Both the position numbers and the translations under genes were made by a program. From Fulvitalea axinellae (GTDB lineage: Bacteria > Bacteroidota > Bacteroidia > Cytophagales > Cyclobacteriaceae): a DNA stretch of 64,000 nt. Under the pieces are notes generated by a model that worked only from the letters and a program-made list of their open reading frames with translations, made no database searches and was not told the DNA's origin. The first letter of the stretch is position 1. The number at the start of each line of letters is the position of its first letter. This document shows, in pieces, positions 8,422 to 17,365 of the stretch. The stretch spans positions 4,382,010 to 4,446,009 of the forward strand of contig NZ_AP025314.1 in assembly GCF_036492835.1 (NCBI RefSeq). Reading direction: 5' to 3'.

Positions 8422-9549
8422 ATGCTGTTTGCGGAGATAAAGGGCCAAGAAGCTGTAAAGGAAAAACTAATAGGTGCCGTGGCAGGCAACCATGTGGCGC
8501 ATGCCCAACTGTTTAGCGGTCCAACCGGAAGCCCGACATTGGCTATGGCTCTGGCCTTTTCCACCTTTATTCTCTGCGAAAACCGACAGGAACACGATGC
8601 GTGCGGGCAATGTCCGTCTTGCCACAAAATGACGAAACTAACGCATCCTGACATGCACTTCTCGTTTCCGGTAAGCGGAACCACCAAGATTACGAAGTCT
8701 TTGGATTTGGTCAGCAAGAATTTCCTTGACCCGTGGCGTAAATTCCTCACCGAAAACCCTTATGGCGATTCCGACGATTGGGCCCTTGGATTTGGAGGAG
8801 AGAACAAACAGCTTAACATTTCGAAAGAGGAAAGCAGGCAGATTATCAACGCCCTTTCGCTGAAAGCTTTTGAGGGACGTTACAAGATTATGCTGATCTG
8901 GCTACCGGAATTTATGCACCCAACAGGAGCGAACGCCCTGCTCAAGATCTTGGAAGAACCGCCACAGGACACGTTCTTTTTCCTTGTGTCACAACATTCG
9001 GAACAGCTCCTGACAACAATCCGTTCCCGTACGCAACAAGTCAAAATCAACGGCTTCTCGGACGAGGAACTCTCCGCTACGCTGAACGAAAACTACGGTA
9101 TCCCAGCAGAAAAAGCCTCAAGCGTGGCCGTAATGGCAGACGGCAATATAAAACAAGCCTTGACGTTTCTCGAAGAGGTGGAAGATCCAGGACACGAATC
9201 GTTCCGAAACTGGATGCGTTTGTGTTACGGCTGGGACTTCACCGGCTTGGTGGCTTCGGCGGACTCTTTTCAGAAAATGACAAAAGTAGAGCGACGGCAT
9301 TTACTGGAATATGGACTCAATATCATGAGGGAATCGCTCATATATCAGTACCAAACAGAGAAAATCGCAAGGCTGACCGGCAATGAGGCGGGATTTGTCC
9401 AACGCTTTTCCAAAACGCTGACTCCGGAAAAGATTTCGGAAAGCACTGAACTGATTAATACGGCCCTTTACCACTTGGAACGCAACGCCAATCCGAAGAT
9501 CCTGTTTATGGACCTTTCGCTTGACATTGCCAGATTATTACGAAAATAA
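8422..9549 (+). CDS. holB: DNA polymerase III delta' subunit
   Basis: A 375-residue clamp-loader AAA+ protein. It starts FAEIKGQEAVKEKLIGAV and HAQLFSGPTG; a four-cysteine zinc module (CENRQEHDACGQCPSC) follows, and GANALLKILEEPPQDTFFFLVSQ is the diagnostic clamp-loader segment, ending with the sensor region TIRSRTQQV. The P-loop reads GPTGSPTLAM, lacking the GKT of ATP-binding subunits, as expected for the non-hydrolysing delta' arm. It is followed after 49 bp by hemC, probably in one transcript. Confidence 0.9.
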   Translation: MLFAEIKGQEAVKEKLIGAVAGNHVAHAQLFSGPTGSPTLAMALAFSTFILCENRQEHDACGQCPSCHKMTKLTHPDMHFSFPVSGTTKITKSLDLVSKNFLDPWRKFLTENPYGDSDDWALGFGGENKQLNISKEESRQIINALSLKAFEGRYKIMLIWLPEFMHPTGANALLKILEEPPQDTFFFLVSQHSEQLLTTIRSRTQQVKINGFSDEELSATLNENYGIPAEKASSVAVMADGNIKQALTFLEEVEDPGHESFRNWMRLCYGWDFTGLVASADSFQKMTKVERRHLLEYGLNIMRESLIYQYQTEKIARLTGNEAGFVQRFSKTLTPEKISESTELINTALYHLERNANPKILFMDLSLDIARLLRK

Positions 9550-9598
9550 ATTACAAGCCCGGCGCCCCAAGGCGCTCGCACTTCCGACATACATAATC

Positions 9599-10549
9599 AT
9601 GCGAAACGACGACACTATCAGAATCGGCACCCGAAAAAGCAAACTCGCACTGTGGCAAGCCTACCATATCGCGGACCTGCTCGAACGTGGCGGACTCAAA
9701 ACGGAAATCGTCAAAATCGAAACCAAAGGCGACAAAATCCTAGACGTGACCATCTCCAAGATTGGGAGCAAAGGAGTCTTTACCGAAGAGATTGAAGATA
9801 AGCTACAATCTGGAGAAATTGATATTGCCGTACACAGCGCCAAAGATATGCAGTCGGAGCTTCCGGAAGGATTCGAACTGATAGCCTTTACGGAGCGCGA
9901 GCGCGTAAACGACGTTATCGTAAGCCGGGACAAGAGCATTAGCTTGGCGGATTCTTCAAGGGAAATCATCTTGGGAACATCTTCAAACCGAAGATTGGCG
10001 ACACTGAACCGCTACTATCCGCATATCAAGACTGTTCCCGTACGCGGTAACCTTCAGCGCAGGATTGAAAAAATGGACGAAGGACAATGCGACGCGTTGC
10101 TTCTCGCCTTCGCCGGCGTCCACCGCATGGAATACGACGACATGATCGCCGAAATTCTCCCTCTCGACACTTTCACTCCGGCAGTTGGCCAAGGCAGCGT
10201 AGCCGTAGAAGCGCACGCAAACCTTGACCCGGCACGTAAAGAACGTATAAGAGAACTCACCAATCATCCGGAAACAGAAATTTGCCTGTTGGCCGAAAGG
10301 TCTTTCCTGAAAACTATGCAAGGCGGCTGTAGCGTTCCGGTGTACGCACTGGCTAGCCTTACGGAGGACAAAGAGGTCAAACTCACAGGCGGAATCCTTA
10401 GTCTTGACGGAAAAGAGGAAATCAAGCTTGAAAAGCACATGGCTCAGAATTCTCCAGAAACGCTCGGAAACGAAGTTGCGTACGAAATTCTGGAAAAAGG
10501 AGGCGACAGAATTTTGACCGAGATCAAAAAAGCACTCGGAAGAATCTAA
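9599..10549 (+). CDS. hemC: Porphobilinogen deaminase (hydroxymethylbilane synthase)
   Basis: A 316-residue enzyme that joins four porphobilinogens into hydroxymethylbilane in heme synthesis. RIGTRKSKLALWQA is the family N-terminus; DIAVHSAKDMQSELPEGF, LGTSSNRRLATL, PVRGNLQRRIEKM and VGQGSVAVE follow in order; the dipyrromethane cofactor attaches to the Cys in MQGGCSVPVYA. The ATG at 9599 is chosen over an upstream in-frame start inside holB. No other heme genes are adjacent. Confidence 0.95.
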   Translation: MRNDDTIRIGTRKSKLALWQAYHIADLLERGGLKTEIVKIETKGDKILDVTISKIGSKGVFTEEIEDKLQSGEIDIAVHSAKDMQSELPEGFELIAFTERERVNDVIVSRDKSISLADSSREIILGTSSNRRLATLNRYYPHIKTVPVRGNLQRRIEKMDEGQCDALLLAFAGVHRMEYDDMIAEILPLDTFTPAVGQGSVAVEAHANLDPARKERIRELTNHPETEICLLAERSFLKTMQGGCSVPVYALASLTEDKEVKLTGGILSLDGKEEIKLEKHMAQNSPETLGNEVAYEILEKGGDRILTEIKKALGRI

Positions 10550-10575
10550 ACCTAAAAAAATAAAAAAGTGGACGG

Positions 10576-10597
10576 AAGGCCCCGCCAATGGGCTTTT
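10576..10597 (+). terminator. Probable hemC terminator
   Basis: AAGGCCC and GGGCTTT form a 7-bp stem with one wobble and end in TTTT. Confidence 0.5.
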
Positions 10598-10775
10598 CAG
10601 TCTGCTTTTTATGGCGAATAGACAAACTTGGATCGTTTGTTGCTTGAAAAACGGAATCCCAAGCTCAAACTTTTACGTACAAATAACTTACAGGCCATTG
10701 CATAATATGACGTCTCGTCATATTATTGTACGATTAGGGACCCTATTTGCCAAGAAAAGCTTATTCACATCGTTA

Positions 10776-10783
10776 TATCTTTG
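10776..10783 (+). promoter_or_regulatory. Candidate -7 element
   Basis: TAtcTTTG matches the Bacteroidota -7 consensus; the nearest TTG lies 26 bp upstream, longer than usual. Confidence 0.4.
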
Positions 10784-10849
10784 GGCTACGTTTAAACCTT
10801 AGCCCATAAACGGTGGTCAATAGAACGAAGAGACCTAAAAAAGCTTCGC

Positions 10850-11242
10850 ATGAAAAAAATCTACGGGCTGATTATACTTATGCTAACCCTGGGGGGAATT
10901 GCCAACGCGCAGAGCGAAAACGCTGTGACGGGTTTGCGCAATACAGCCAACCACGTGGAGCTTTTCACCAATCCCAGCACTAACGAAATAAATATTCGGG
11001 TGACCAACCCCAAATACAAGAGCGTGCAGTTCCAGCTATACAATGTGGTCGGCAATTTGCAGAAATCGAAAGTGCAGGAAGTCAAACAAGGAAAAGTGTT
11101 CGCTCGCGAGGATGCTTCAAAGTATAAATTCTACAAGCTAAATACGAACAACTTGGCATCTGGCTATTATCTTCTGGTACTGAAAGACCCGAAAACCCAC
11201 TTCTACAAAGCCTTACAGTTTCAAAAAATATCATCCCAATAA
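10850..11242 (+). CDS. Small secreted protein resembling a stand-alone T9SS sorting domain
   Basis: A 130-residue protein: signal peptide (MKKIYGLIILMLTLGGIANAQ), then essentially one domain. VELFTNPSTNEINIRV, FQLYNVVGNLQKS, YKLNTNNLASGYYLLVL and FYKALQFQKI follow the strand order of the type IX secretion C-terminal sorting domain (the xxPNPxxxxIxI, LxdxxGr, lxxGxYxxxv pattern). A cargo domain is missing. It may be a relic tail, a minimal surface protein, or a periplasmic protein that only shares the fold. It has its own terminator. Confidence 0.7.
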   Translation: MKKIYGLIILMLTLGGIANAQSENAVTGLRNTANHVELFTNPSTNEINIRVTNPKYKSVQFQLYNVVGNLQKSKVQEVKQGKVFAREDASKYKFYKLNTNNLASGYYLLVLKDPKTHFYKALQFQKISSQ

Positions 11243-11284
11243 CTGGATAATTCGAACAAAAAACTTCCTATTCCATAACTGAAT

Positions 11285-11309
11285 GCGTATTTTACTATAC
11301 GCTTTTTTT
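11285..11309 (+). terminator. Terminator after the T9SS-tail-like gene
   Basis: GCGTAT (11285-11290) pairs with ATACGC (11297-11302), followed by seven T. Confidence 0.75.
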
Positions 11310-11387
11310 ATGCCCTAATAAAAAAGCACCCAAAACAATACACAAACAGAAACCTCAAAAACGCTGAGAAACGCCATCCATAAACAC

Positions 11388-11418
11388 AAAAAAAGCCTCC
11401 GGGAAAAATCCCGAAGGC
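11388..11418 (-). terminator. Terminator of the tRNA-Phe array
   Basis: On the minus strand a 10-bp stem (11395-11404 with 11409-11418, one wobble) is followed by a T-run. It lies just past the last tRNA. Confidence 0.85.
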
Positions 11419-11428
11419 CACACGACTG

Positions 11429-11501
11429 TGGTGATGAGTGGACTCGAACCACCGACTCACGGATTTTCAGTCCGATGCTCTACCAACTGAGCTACATCAC
11501 C
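11429..11501 (-). tRNA. tRNA-Phe(GAA), fifth in transcript
   Basis: Cloverleaf read on the minus strand: 73 nt, acceptor GGTGATG/CATCACC, discriminator A, anticodon loop CTGAAAA giving GAA, T-loop TTCGAGT. CCA is not encoded. It is the promoter-distal copy, followed by the array terminator. Confidence 0.95.
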
Positions 11502-11533
11502 TCGTTAAGGTCTATAAACTTGGCACTGGTTTG

Positions 11534-11606
11534 TGGTGATGAGTGGACTCGAACCACCGACTCACGGATTTTCAGTCCGATGCTCTACCAACTGAGCTAC
11601 ATCACC
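11534..11606 (-). tRNA. tRNA-Phe(GAA), fourth in transcript
   Basis: Identical in sequence to the copies at 11429, 11726 and 11822. Flanks 11519-11530 and 11616-11627 are complementary over 12 bp (one G-U in the RNA) and would extend the precursor stem. Confidence 0.95.
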
Positions 11607-11631
11607 AGGATAATAACCAGCGCCAAGAAAG

Positions 11632-11704
11632 TGGTGTTGAGTGGACTCGAACCACCGACTCACGGATTTTCAGTCCGATGCTCTACCAACTGAGCTACAA
11701 CACC
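11632..11704 (-). tRNA. tRNA-Phe(GAA), third in transcript, acceptor variant
   Basis: Same body as the other four, but the acceptor is GGTGTTG/CAACACC. The A-T pair at acceptor position 5 is flipped to T-A, a compensatory double change that keeps the stem intact, so the copy is likely functional. Confidence 0.95.
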
Positions 11705-11725
11705 GTTTGAAAAGGTCAGGATTTG

Positions 11726-11798
11726 TGGTGATGAGTGGACTCGAACCACCGACTCACGGATTTTCAGTCCGATGCTCTACCAACTGAGCTACATCACC
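11726..11798 (-). tRNA. tRNA-Phe(GAA), second in transcript
   Basis: 73 nt, GAA anticodon. Flanks GTCAGGATT (11715-11723) and AATCCTGAC (11806-11814) are perfect 9-bp complements, predicting a precursor stem around the tRNA. Confidence 0.95.
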
Positions 11799-11821
11799 AG
11801 ATGACAATCCTGACGCTTTTG

Positions 11822-11894
11822 TGGTGATGAGTGGACTCGAACCACCGACTCACGGATTTTCAGTCCGATGCTCTACCAACTGAGCTACATCACC
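11822..11894 (-). tRNA. tRNA-Phe(GAA), first in transcript
   Basis: 73 nt, GAA anticodon. Immediate flanks CTTTTG (11816-11821) and CAAAAG (11897-11902) pair over 6 bp. The array promoter lies 15-44 bp upstream. Confidence 0.95.
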
Positions 11895-11908
11895 GTCAAA
11901 AGGGACTG

Positions 11909-11938
11909 CAAATGTAGGCCATATTTTCCAATATGCAA
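11909..11938 (-). promoter_or_regulatory. Promoter of the tRNA-Phe array
   Basis: On the minus strand TTG (11938-11936), 19 bp spacer, then TACATTTG (11916-11909), a full consensus. It sits directly upstream of the first tRNA. Confidence 0.85.
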
Positions 11939-12073
11939 GGCTTTGTAACGGAAAAAATCTTGTCTCAGACACATTTTAAGAGGCTTTTTGGAGCGAATAC
12001 ACGTTTTTGGCCGGATCTTTTCGACTGCTTTTACATAGAAAAAACAACAGCAAACAAATAAACCCATTTGAGT

Positions 12074-13411
12074 ATGAAGCTTTTGCAACAAGCGATCTTT
12101 GTTTTGACTCTCGCCACGGCTTTTTATCTTGTGGCCAAAAGAGTAATCAGAATCAGAAATAATATTCTTTCCGGAAAACCCGAAAAAATATCCGGAGACA
12201 GGAGTCAACGCCTCAAAAACATGTTATTGGTCGCTTTCGGTCAGAAGAAAATGTTCCAAAAACCGATTCCGGCACTGTTACACCTTTGCGTATACTCCGG
12301 ATTTTTGCTGATCAATATAGAAGTGCTCGAAATTGTAATCGATGGCATATTCGGAACCCACCGGATTTTCGCCACCGCACTCGGGGCTTTTTATTCTACC
12401 CTGATCAGCTTTTTCGAAATTCTGGCCACACTTGTCATCACCGCTTGCGTAGTTTTCCTTATCCGGAGACACATCCTTAAAGTAAAGCGATTCTCAGGCC
12501 TTGAAATGACCCGCTGGCCCGTGTTGGACGCTATGCTTATCCTAGTGATTGAAATCGCCCTAATGGTCTCCATACTTACTATGAACGGCGCCGATCAGGT
12601 ATTGCAGACAAGAGATGTCGGTTACACCGCCACGGGGCCTTTTCTCCTTAGCGGATTGCTCAAACCGTTCTTCTCAAATTTTAGCACTGGAACTCTTATC
12701 GTTGCCGAACGGACCGCTTGGTGGTTCCATATATTGGGCATCTTTGCTTTCGCCCTTTATATCACTTACTCCAAGCATTTCCATATCGCATTAGCTTTCC
12801 CGAGCACATACTTTGCAAAACTTGAGGCAAAAGGAAAAATCAAAAATATGCCCGAAGTTATGGCCGAAGTAAAATCGATGATGGGTGAGGAAACCGGCGA
12901 GGAAGAAACTCCGGAGATACCGGTCTTGGGCGCTAAAGACGCGACAGACCTCAGTTGGAAAAGCCTGATGGACGCTTACACTTGCACCGAGTGCGGACGA
13001 TGCACATCGAATTGCCCCGCAAACCTAACCGGTAAAATGCTTTCGCCACGAAAGGTAATGATGGACACCCGCGACCGCATCGAGGAGATCGGGGAATTCC
13101 GCTCCAAAAACGGAGAAAATACTCCTGACGGAAAAAGCCTTCTCGGCAACTATATCAGCCACGAGGAACTTAACGCCTGCACCACTTGTAACGCCTGTAC
13201 GGACGCTTGTCCGATTAATTTGGACCCACTCTCCATCATTATCCAATTAAGGCGCCATATGGCCATGGAAGAGTCTTCTTCTCCAAACGAATGGAATATG
13301 ATGTTCGCCAATATCGAGAACAACTTCGCTCCGTGGAAATTCCCGGCCTCAGATCGCTTTAATTGGGCCACCGAACTCGCCAACGAAAAACCAACCGAAC
13401 AAAAATCCTGA
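12074..13411 (+). CDS. Membrane (Fe-S)-binding oxidoreductase subunit
   Basis: A 445-residue protein. The N-terminal ~260 residues hold several hydrophobic helices, including segments with His residues (LLHLCVYSGFLLINIEVLE, WWFHILGIFAFALYITYSKHFHIAL) like the NarI/DsrM cytochrome b-type membrane domain. The C-terminal half carries two 4Fe-4S motifs, CTECGRCTSNCPANLTG and CTTCNACTDACPINLDPL. Together with the next gene it resembles HdrDE/GlpC-type electron carriers between quinone and soluble redox partners. Substrate is unknown. ATG at 12074 is preferred to a TTG two codons upstream. Confidence 0.8.
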   Translation: MKLLQQAIFVLTLATAFYLVAKRVIRIRNNILSGKPEKISGDRSQRLKNMLLVAFGQKKMFQKPIPALLHLCVYSGFLLINIEVLEIVIDGIFGTHRIFATALGAFYSTLISFFEILATLVITACVVFLIRRHILKVKRFSGLEMTRWPVLDAMLILVIEIALMVSILTMNGADQVLQTRDVGYTATGPFLLSGLLKPFFSNFSTGTLIVAERTAWWFHILGIFAFALYITYSKHFHIALAFPSTYFAKLEAKGKIKNMPEVMAEVKSMMGEETGEEETPEIPVLGAKDATDLSWKSLMDAYTCTECGRCTSNCPANLTGKMLSPRKVMMDTRDRIEEIGEFRSKNGENTPDGKSLLGNYISHEELNACTTCNACTDACPINLDPLSIIIQLRRHMAMEESSSPNEWNMMFANIENNFAPWKFPASDRFNWATELANEKPTEQKS

Positions 13412-13414
13412 CCC

Positions 13415-14206
13415 ATGACAAACGACCTATACAAAGTCCCCACTATAGCCGATATGGTAGCGAAAGGCGAATTTCCCGATGTCTTGTTCTGGGTAGGATG
13501 CGCCGGCGCCTTCGATGACAAATACAAAAAGGTAATCAAATCATTGGTGAAAATCCTCAATAAAGCCAATGTCAGCTTTGCTGTTTTGGGCCCTGAAGAA
13601 ACTTGTACCGGCGACCCTGCCAGAAGAGCCGGAAACGAGTTCTTATTTCAGATGCAAGCCCAGTCCAACATCCAGGTTTTGAACGGATACGGCGTTAAGA
13701 AAATCGTGGCATCATGTCCACATTGCTTCAATACACTAAAAAATGAGTATCCTGACCTAGGCGGGAAATACGAAGTGACTCATCATACCGAATTGCTCCA
13801 AAGCCTAATTGACGAAGGTAAACTTTCATTGGAAGGCGGTCATTTCAAAGGGAAAAAGATCGCCTATCACGATTCCTGCTATCTCGGCAGAGCGAATGAA
13901 GTTTACGAAGCGCCCCGAAAAACGTTGGCCTCCATCGACACTAATCTGGTGGAGATGAAACGCAATAAACGCACTGGCCTATGCTGTGGCGCCGGAGGCT
14001 CCCAGATGTTCAAAGAGCCTGAAAAAGGCGACAAAACCATCAACGTAGAACGGACGGAAGAGGCACTCTCCACCGGTGCGGACGTTGTCGCCACAGGGTG
14101 CCCGTTTTGCAAAATCATGCTTACGGACGGCATGAAGGCGAAAAACCGGGAAGAAGTACAAGTAATGGACATCACAGAGGTGATTGCGAAAGAAGAGGGG
14201 CTTTAA
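13415..14206 (+). CDS. CCG-domain (Fe-S)-binding protein, HdrB/GlpC-like
   Basis: A 263-residue protein with the cysteine-rich CCG motifs of heterodisulfide-reductase subunits: an early FWVGCAGAFDD, then CPHCFN, DSCYLGR, GLCCGAGG and TGCPFCKIML. It starts 3 bp after the membrane Fe-S gene and almost surely forms a complex with it. The pair is common in Bacteroidota, but the physiological reaction is unknown. Its stop codon lies inside the terminator palindrome. Confidence 0.8.
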   Translation: MTNDLYKVPTIADMVAKGEFPDVLFWVGCAGAFDDKYKKVIKSLVKILNKANVSFAVLGPEETCTGDPARRAGNEFLFQMQAQSNIQVLNGYGVKKIVASCPHCFNTLKNEYPDLGGKYEVTHHTELLQSLIDEGKLSLEGGHFKGKKIAYHDSCYLGRANEVYEAPRKTLASIDTNLVEMKRNKRTGLCCGAGGSQMFKEPEKGDKTINVERTEEALSTGADVVATGCPFCKIMLTDGMKAKNREEVQVMDITEVIAKEEGL

Positions 14207-14220
14207 AGCCCCTCCTTTTC
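14195..14220 (+). terminator. Terminator containing the stop codon of the CCG-domain gene
   Basis: GAGGGGCTTT and AAAGCCCCTC form a perfect 20-bp palindrome (14195-14214); the TAA at 14204-14206 is at its centre. A T-rich tail follows on the plus strand. Confidence 0.75.
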
Positions 14221-14260
14221 TTATCTCACCTTACTTCTTCTTACCCGAATCCAAGTTTTA

Positions 14261-17200
14261 TTATTTTATCTCCGGAGCCTTTGCTTTAAAGAAGATCTTA
14301 ATTAACACAGGTATAAACACCAGTGTAAGGAATGTGCCAAACAATAACCCGAAAATCAAGCTTACCGCCATAGGAACCCACATTCCGTTATCAAACCAAA
14401 GTGGCAACAGCCCAAACGCTGTGGTGAATGTGGTCAACAATATTGGCCTAAACCTCTGTCTTCCAGCATCCACAATTGCCTGAAACAAAGGTTTCCCTAA
14501 TTCCTTTTCCTCTATCGCTATTCTATCAATCAAGACTATGGCGTTATTGACGATTACCCCCGCCATCGAAATAAAGCCCAAAAACGCAAAGAAACCGAAA
14601 TAGGACCCCGCCAAAAGCAGTCCCAAAACGCATCCCACCAACCCTAACGGAATAGTCATCGCAACTATTCCCATTTTTCTGAGGGAGTTAAACTGCATCA
14701 ACATCAAAAACAAAATAATGAAACCGCTAATAGGCAAGTTTTTAGCGATTGAACCTATTCCTTCTTTACTGTCATTGGCCTCACCGCCTAATTCATAGCT
14801 ATATCCCAAAGGCCAGTTCTTTGAGTTTTCATTAAGCCATGGGGTTACGCCTTTCATTATTCCCGCCGCCGTAAAACCATCCTTCACCTGTGACCTTACC
14901 GTGATTGTCCGTTTCAAATTCCTCCTTAGAATCTGTGGGTTCTGCCAATCAATCTGAAACCTTGCTACCTGTGCTAATGGCACACTAGATCCGTTGCTTT
15001 GCGAATAAACATTCAGGTCTTTCAACTCGTCAATCGTAACGTCCGTCGCCCTTTCATTCCTGAGCAAAATCGGAATGACTTTATCATTTTCACGAAACTG
15101 CCCCGTCTGAGTACCCAATAATGTCGTTTGCAAAGACACCGCCACATCCGAGTTACTTATTCCGGCCTCATCGACTTTCAGCGGGTCTATCTCCACAACC
15201 ACTTTTTTCGTTTTCACGCCCCAGTCATCAGAAATATTCTGCGTTCCTGGATCAGAGGATAAACGAGCTTTTACTTGATCTACCAACTGGTATAAGTCAT
15301 CAATATTATCGCCTGTAATCCGAACTTCTATAGGGTAGGCCGACCCTCCACCTCCTTGAAGTCTCGAAACTTGAAATGTATTCAGCTCTGGTAATTCCTC
15401 AAAGATAAAGGCCGTCAACTTGTCGATAACCCATTGGTTTACGGCTCCAGTGGTGGTATTCACTATTATGTGGGCACTTCCCGTGTTACTTTGTACAGGC
15501 GTGTAACCCAGATCATATTTTGGAGCGCCTTGCCCCAAGAAAGACGAAAAACTCGTAACTCCAGCTTCTCGGTTAGGACCCACCAGAAGGCTATCGTTCA
15601 AATAGTTTTCCACTTTCTTCACCATCTTATTCGTTTCCTCAATACGGGTCCCCAAAGGCAACTCCATATTGACATACACCAAGTTTTTATCGCTGTCCGG
15701 AAAGAATAGGAAAGGGAGAACCGTAAACCCGAAGATGGCGGCTACAAATAACCCTACGACAATCGTTAGCAATTTCCGAGAATTCAAAAGTGACCACTCT
15801 TGCAATTTGGAATAGTAAACCAGAATTTTCCCGAAGAACCCCTTCTGCCCATCTCCTTCCTCATCGCTTTTCTCTTTCTTCTTCAAAAAGAAAACACACA
15901 GCATCGGAATCAACGTAAGGGAAATCAACCATGACGACAGTAAGGCCAGACTCACCACCAAAACAAGATTTCCAAACAGTTCGCCCATAACGGACTTCGC
16001 CAAATAGAATGACAAAAACGCGGCGATCGTGGTTAGGGAAGAAGTCAGCAACGGTATGACAAGCTCTTTGGACGTTTCGCAAGCAGCCTTGAAGCCATCT
16101 ATTCCTTTTTCCAGCTTAACCATTATCGATTCGGAAACCACAATCGCATTGTCAACGAGCATGCCCAATGCGATAATAAGCGCCGCCAAAGTAATCTGAT
16201 TAAGCCCCAGCCCCATTTTTTCCATCAGGAAAAGAGTGACCACAATCGTTGTCGGAATAAGAGATGCCACGATAAAGCCTGTCCTCCACCCCAAAAACAA
16301 CAGCATAACCAAAAGAACAATAACAACACTCTGAATCAGGTTCACGGTAAAATTGTTGACTGACCGTTGCACTTCAAGGTCTTGAGAAGTAAGCCTGACC
16401 AACTTCAGACCATAAGGAAGACGGGCGTTCCATTGGTCCGTCAGCTCATCCACTTCTTGTCCAAGTGTCGTGATATTCGCTCCTTTCTTCAGGTTAATGG
16501 CCAATGCGAGGCCTTGGTGCCCCATGATCTTCATAAATTCACTAATCGGATCATCATAGCCACTGTACACATCCGCAATATCCCCTAGGTAAACATAGCC
16601 TTCGCCGTTCTCACCAGTAGGGATAAGGGTTTGCATAATCTGCTCCACACTTTTATAATCCCCCGTGGGTTCGAGGACAATCCGTTTGTCGCCCAAAACG
16701 ATGGATCCGCCTGACGACACAATATTGCTTTTCTGGATAATCTGCTCTAGGCGCTCTTTTGTCAAGCCGACTTCAGCGAGTTTAGCGTTATCGTACGCCA
16801 CATAAATTGTCTGGTTAATGACGCCGGCAATTTCCACTTTACCTGTGTTAGGAAGCTCTAGTAATGCGTCACGGACATCGTCGGCGTACTCTTTCTGCTC
16901 TTCGAACGTAAACCCTTCGGAAGTAAGTCCCACCATAATGCCGTAAACATCACCAAACTCATCATTGAATTCGGTTTTGATTACACCTTCAGGTAACTGG
17001 GACTGGACAGACTCAATTTTTCTTCGGATATGATCCCAAACAGGCTGTAAATCCTGAACTTCGTCAAAAAGCTGAATCGTAACGATAGAAATGCCGGTAC
17101 GGCTCTCGCTAGTAATATTTTTCACCTCCGGAACTTCCTGAATGATCTTCTCTATCTTGTCAGTCACCAAAAGTTCCATCCGCTCAGGACTAGCCCCGGG

Positions 17201-17353
17201 AAATCTTGTTATAGCCAACGCATATCTCACCTTAAACGGAGGCATATCATCCCGAGGCATGGATCCGTAACTCGCTAAGCCCAGAATGAATAAAATCACG
17301 AACAACCCGATCGTCGGGCGGGTGTTATTGAGCGCTGTTTTGGTAATATTCAT
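14261..17353 (-). CDS. RND efflux permease (AcrB/HAE1 type)
   Basis: A 1030-residue inner-membrane proton-driven pump. Landmarks: N-terminal helix then GASPERMELLVTDKIEKIIQEVPEV; the first helix bundle with LGMLVDNAIVVSESIMVKLEKG; a second periplasmic half; and the C-terminal bundle ending GLLFGTFLTLVFIPVL. In the transmembrane relay the usual Asp-Asp pair reads Asp-Asn (VDNAIV), seen in many non-AcrB RND pumps. Length is typical. It is the last gene of a three-gene operon, 12 bp after the adaptor. Substrate cannot be read from sequence. Confidence 0.9.
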   Translation of the reverse strand: MNITKTALNNTRPTIGLFVILFILGLASYGSMPRDDMPPFKVRYALAITRFPGASPERMELLVTDKIEKIIQEVPEVKNITSESRTGISIVTIQLFDEVQDLQPVWDHIRRKIESVQSQLPEGVIKTEFNDEFGDVYGIMVGLTSEGFTFEEQKEYADDVRDALLELPNTGKVEIAGVINQTIYVAYDNAKLAEVGLTKERLEQIIQKSNIVSSGGSIVLGDKRIVLEPTGDYKSVEQIMQTLIPTGENGEGYVYLGDIADVYSGYDDPISEFMKIMGHQGLALAINLKKGANITTLGQEVDELTDQWNARLPYGLKLVRLTSQDLEVQRSVNNFTVNLIQSVVIVLLVMLLFLGWRTGFIVASLIPTTIVVTLFLMEKMGLGLNQITLAALIIALGMLVDNAIVVSESIMVKLEKGIDGFKAACETSKELVIPLLTSSLTTIAAFLSFYLAKSVMGELFGNLVLVVSLALLSSWLISLTLIPMLCVFFLKKKEKSDEEGDGQKGFFGKILVYYSKLQEWSLLNSRKLLTIVVGLFVAAIFGFTVLPFLFFPDSDKNLVYVNMELPLGTRIEETNKMVKKVENYLNDSLLVGPNREAGVTSFSSFLGQGAPKYDLGYTPVQSNTGSAHIIVNTTTGAVNQWVIDKLTAFIFEELPELNTFQVSRLQGGGGSAYPIEVRITGDNIDDLYQLVDQVKARLSSDPGTQNISDDWGVKTKKVVVEIDPLKVDEAGISNSDVAVSLQTTLLGTQTGQFRENDKVIPILLRNERATDVTIDELKDLNVYSQSNGSSVPLAQVARFQIDWQNPQILRRNLKRTITVRSQVKDGFTAAGIMKGVTPWLNENSKNWPLGYSYELGGEANDSKEGIGSIAKNLPISGFIILFLMLMQFNSLRKMGIVAMTIPLGLVGCVLGLLLAGSYFGFFAFLGFISMAGVIVNNAIVLIDRIAIEEKELGKPLFQAIVDAGRQRFRPILLTTFTTAFGLLPLWFDNGMWVPMAVSLIFGLLFGTFLTLVFIPVLIKIFFKAKAPEIK

Positions 17354-17365
17354 GCTTTTGGATTA

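Larger units (their letters stand above)
10550..10849. other. Intergenic region after hemC
   Basis: It contains the hemC terminator (10576-10597) and an isolated TAtcTTTG (10776-10783) about 66 bp before the next start, without a well-placed -33 element. No coding sequence is convincing. Confidence 0.5.

Noticed and set aside
8422..9549. holB as a broken ATPase because the P-loop lacks GKT
   Set aside because: Loss of the P-loop Lys/Thr is normal for delta' subunits; the rest of the protein is intact.
11475..11693. 72-codon plus-strand frame
   Set aside because: It reads antisense through tRNA genes; its internal repeat only reflects the tRNA repeat.
11429..11894. CRISPR-like pattern of long direct repeats with short spacers
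   Set aside because: The repeats are 73-nt tRNA-Phe genes with full cloverleafs; the 21-32-nt gaps are tRNA spacers.
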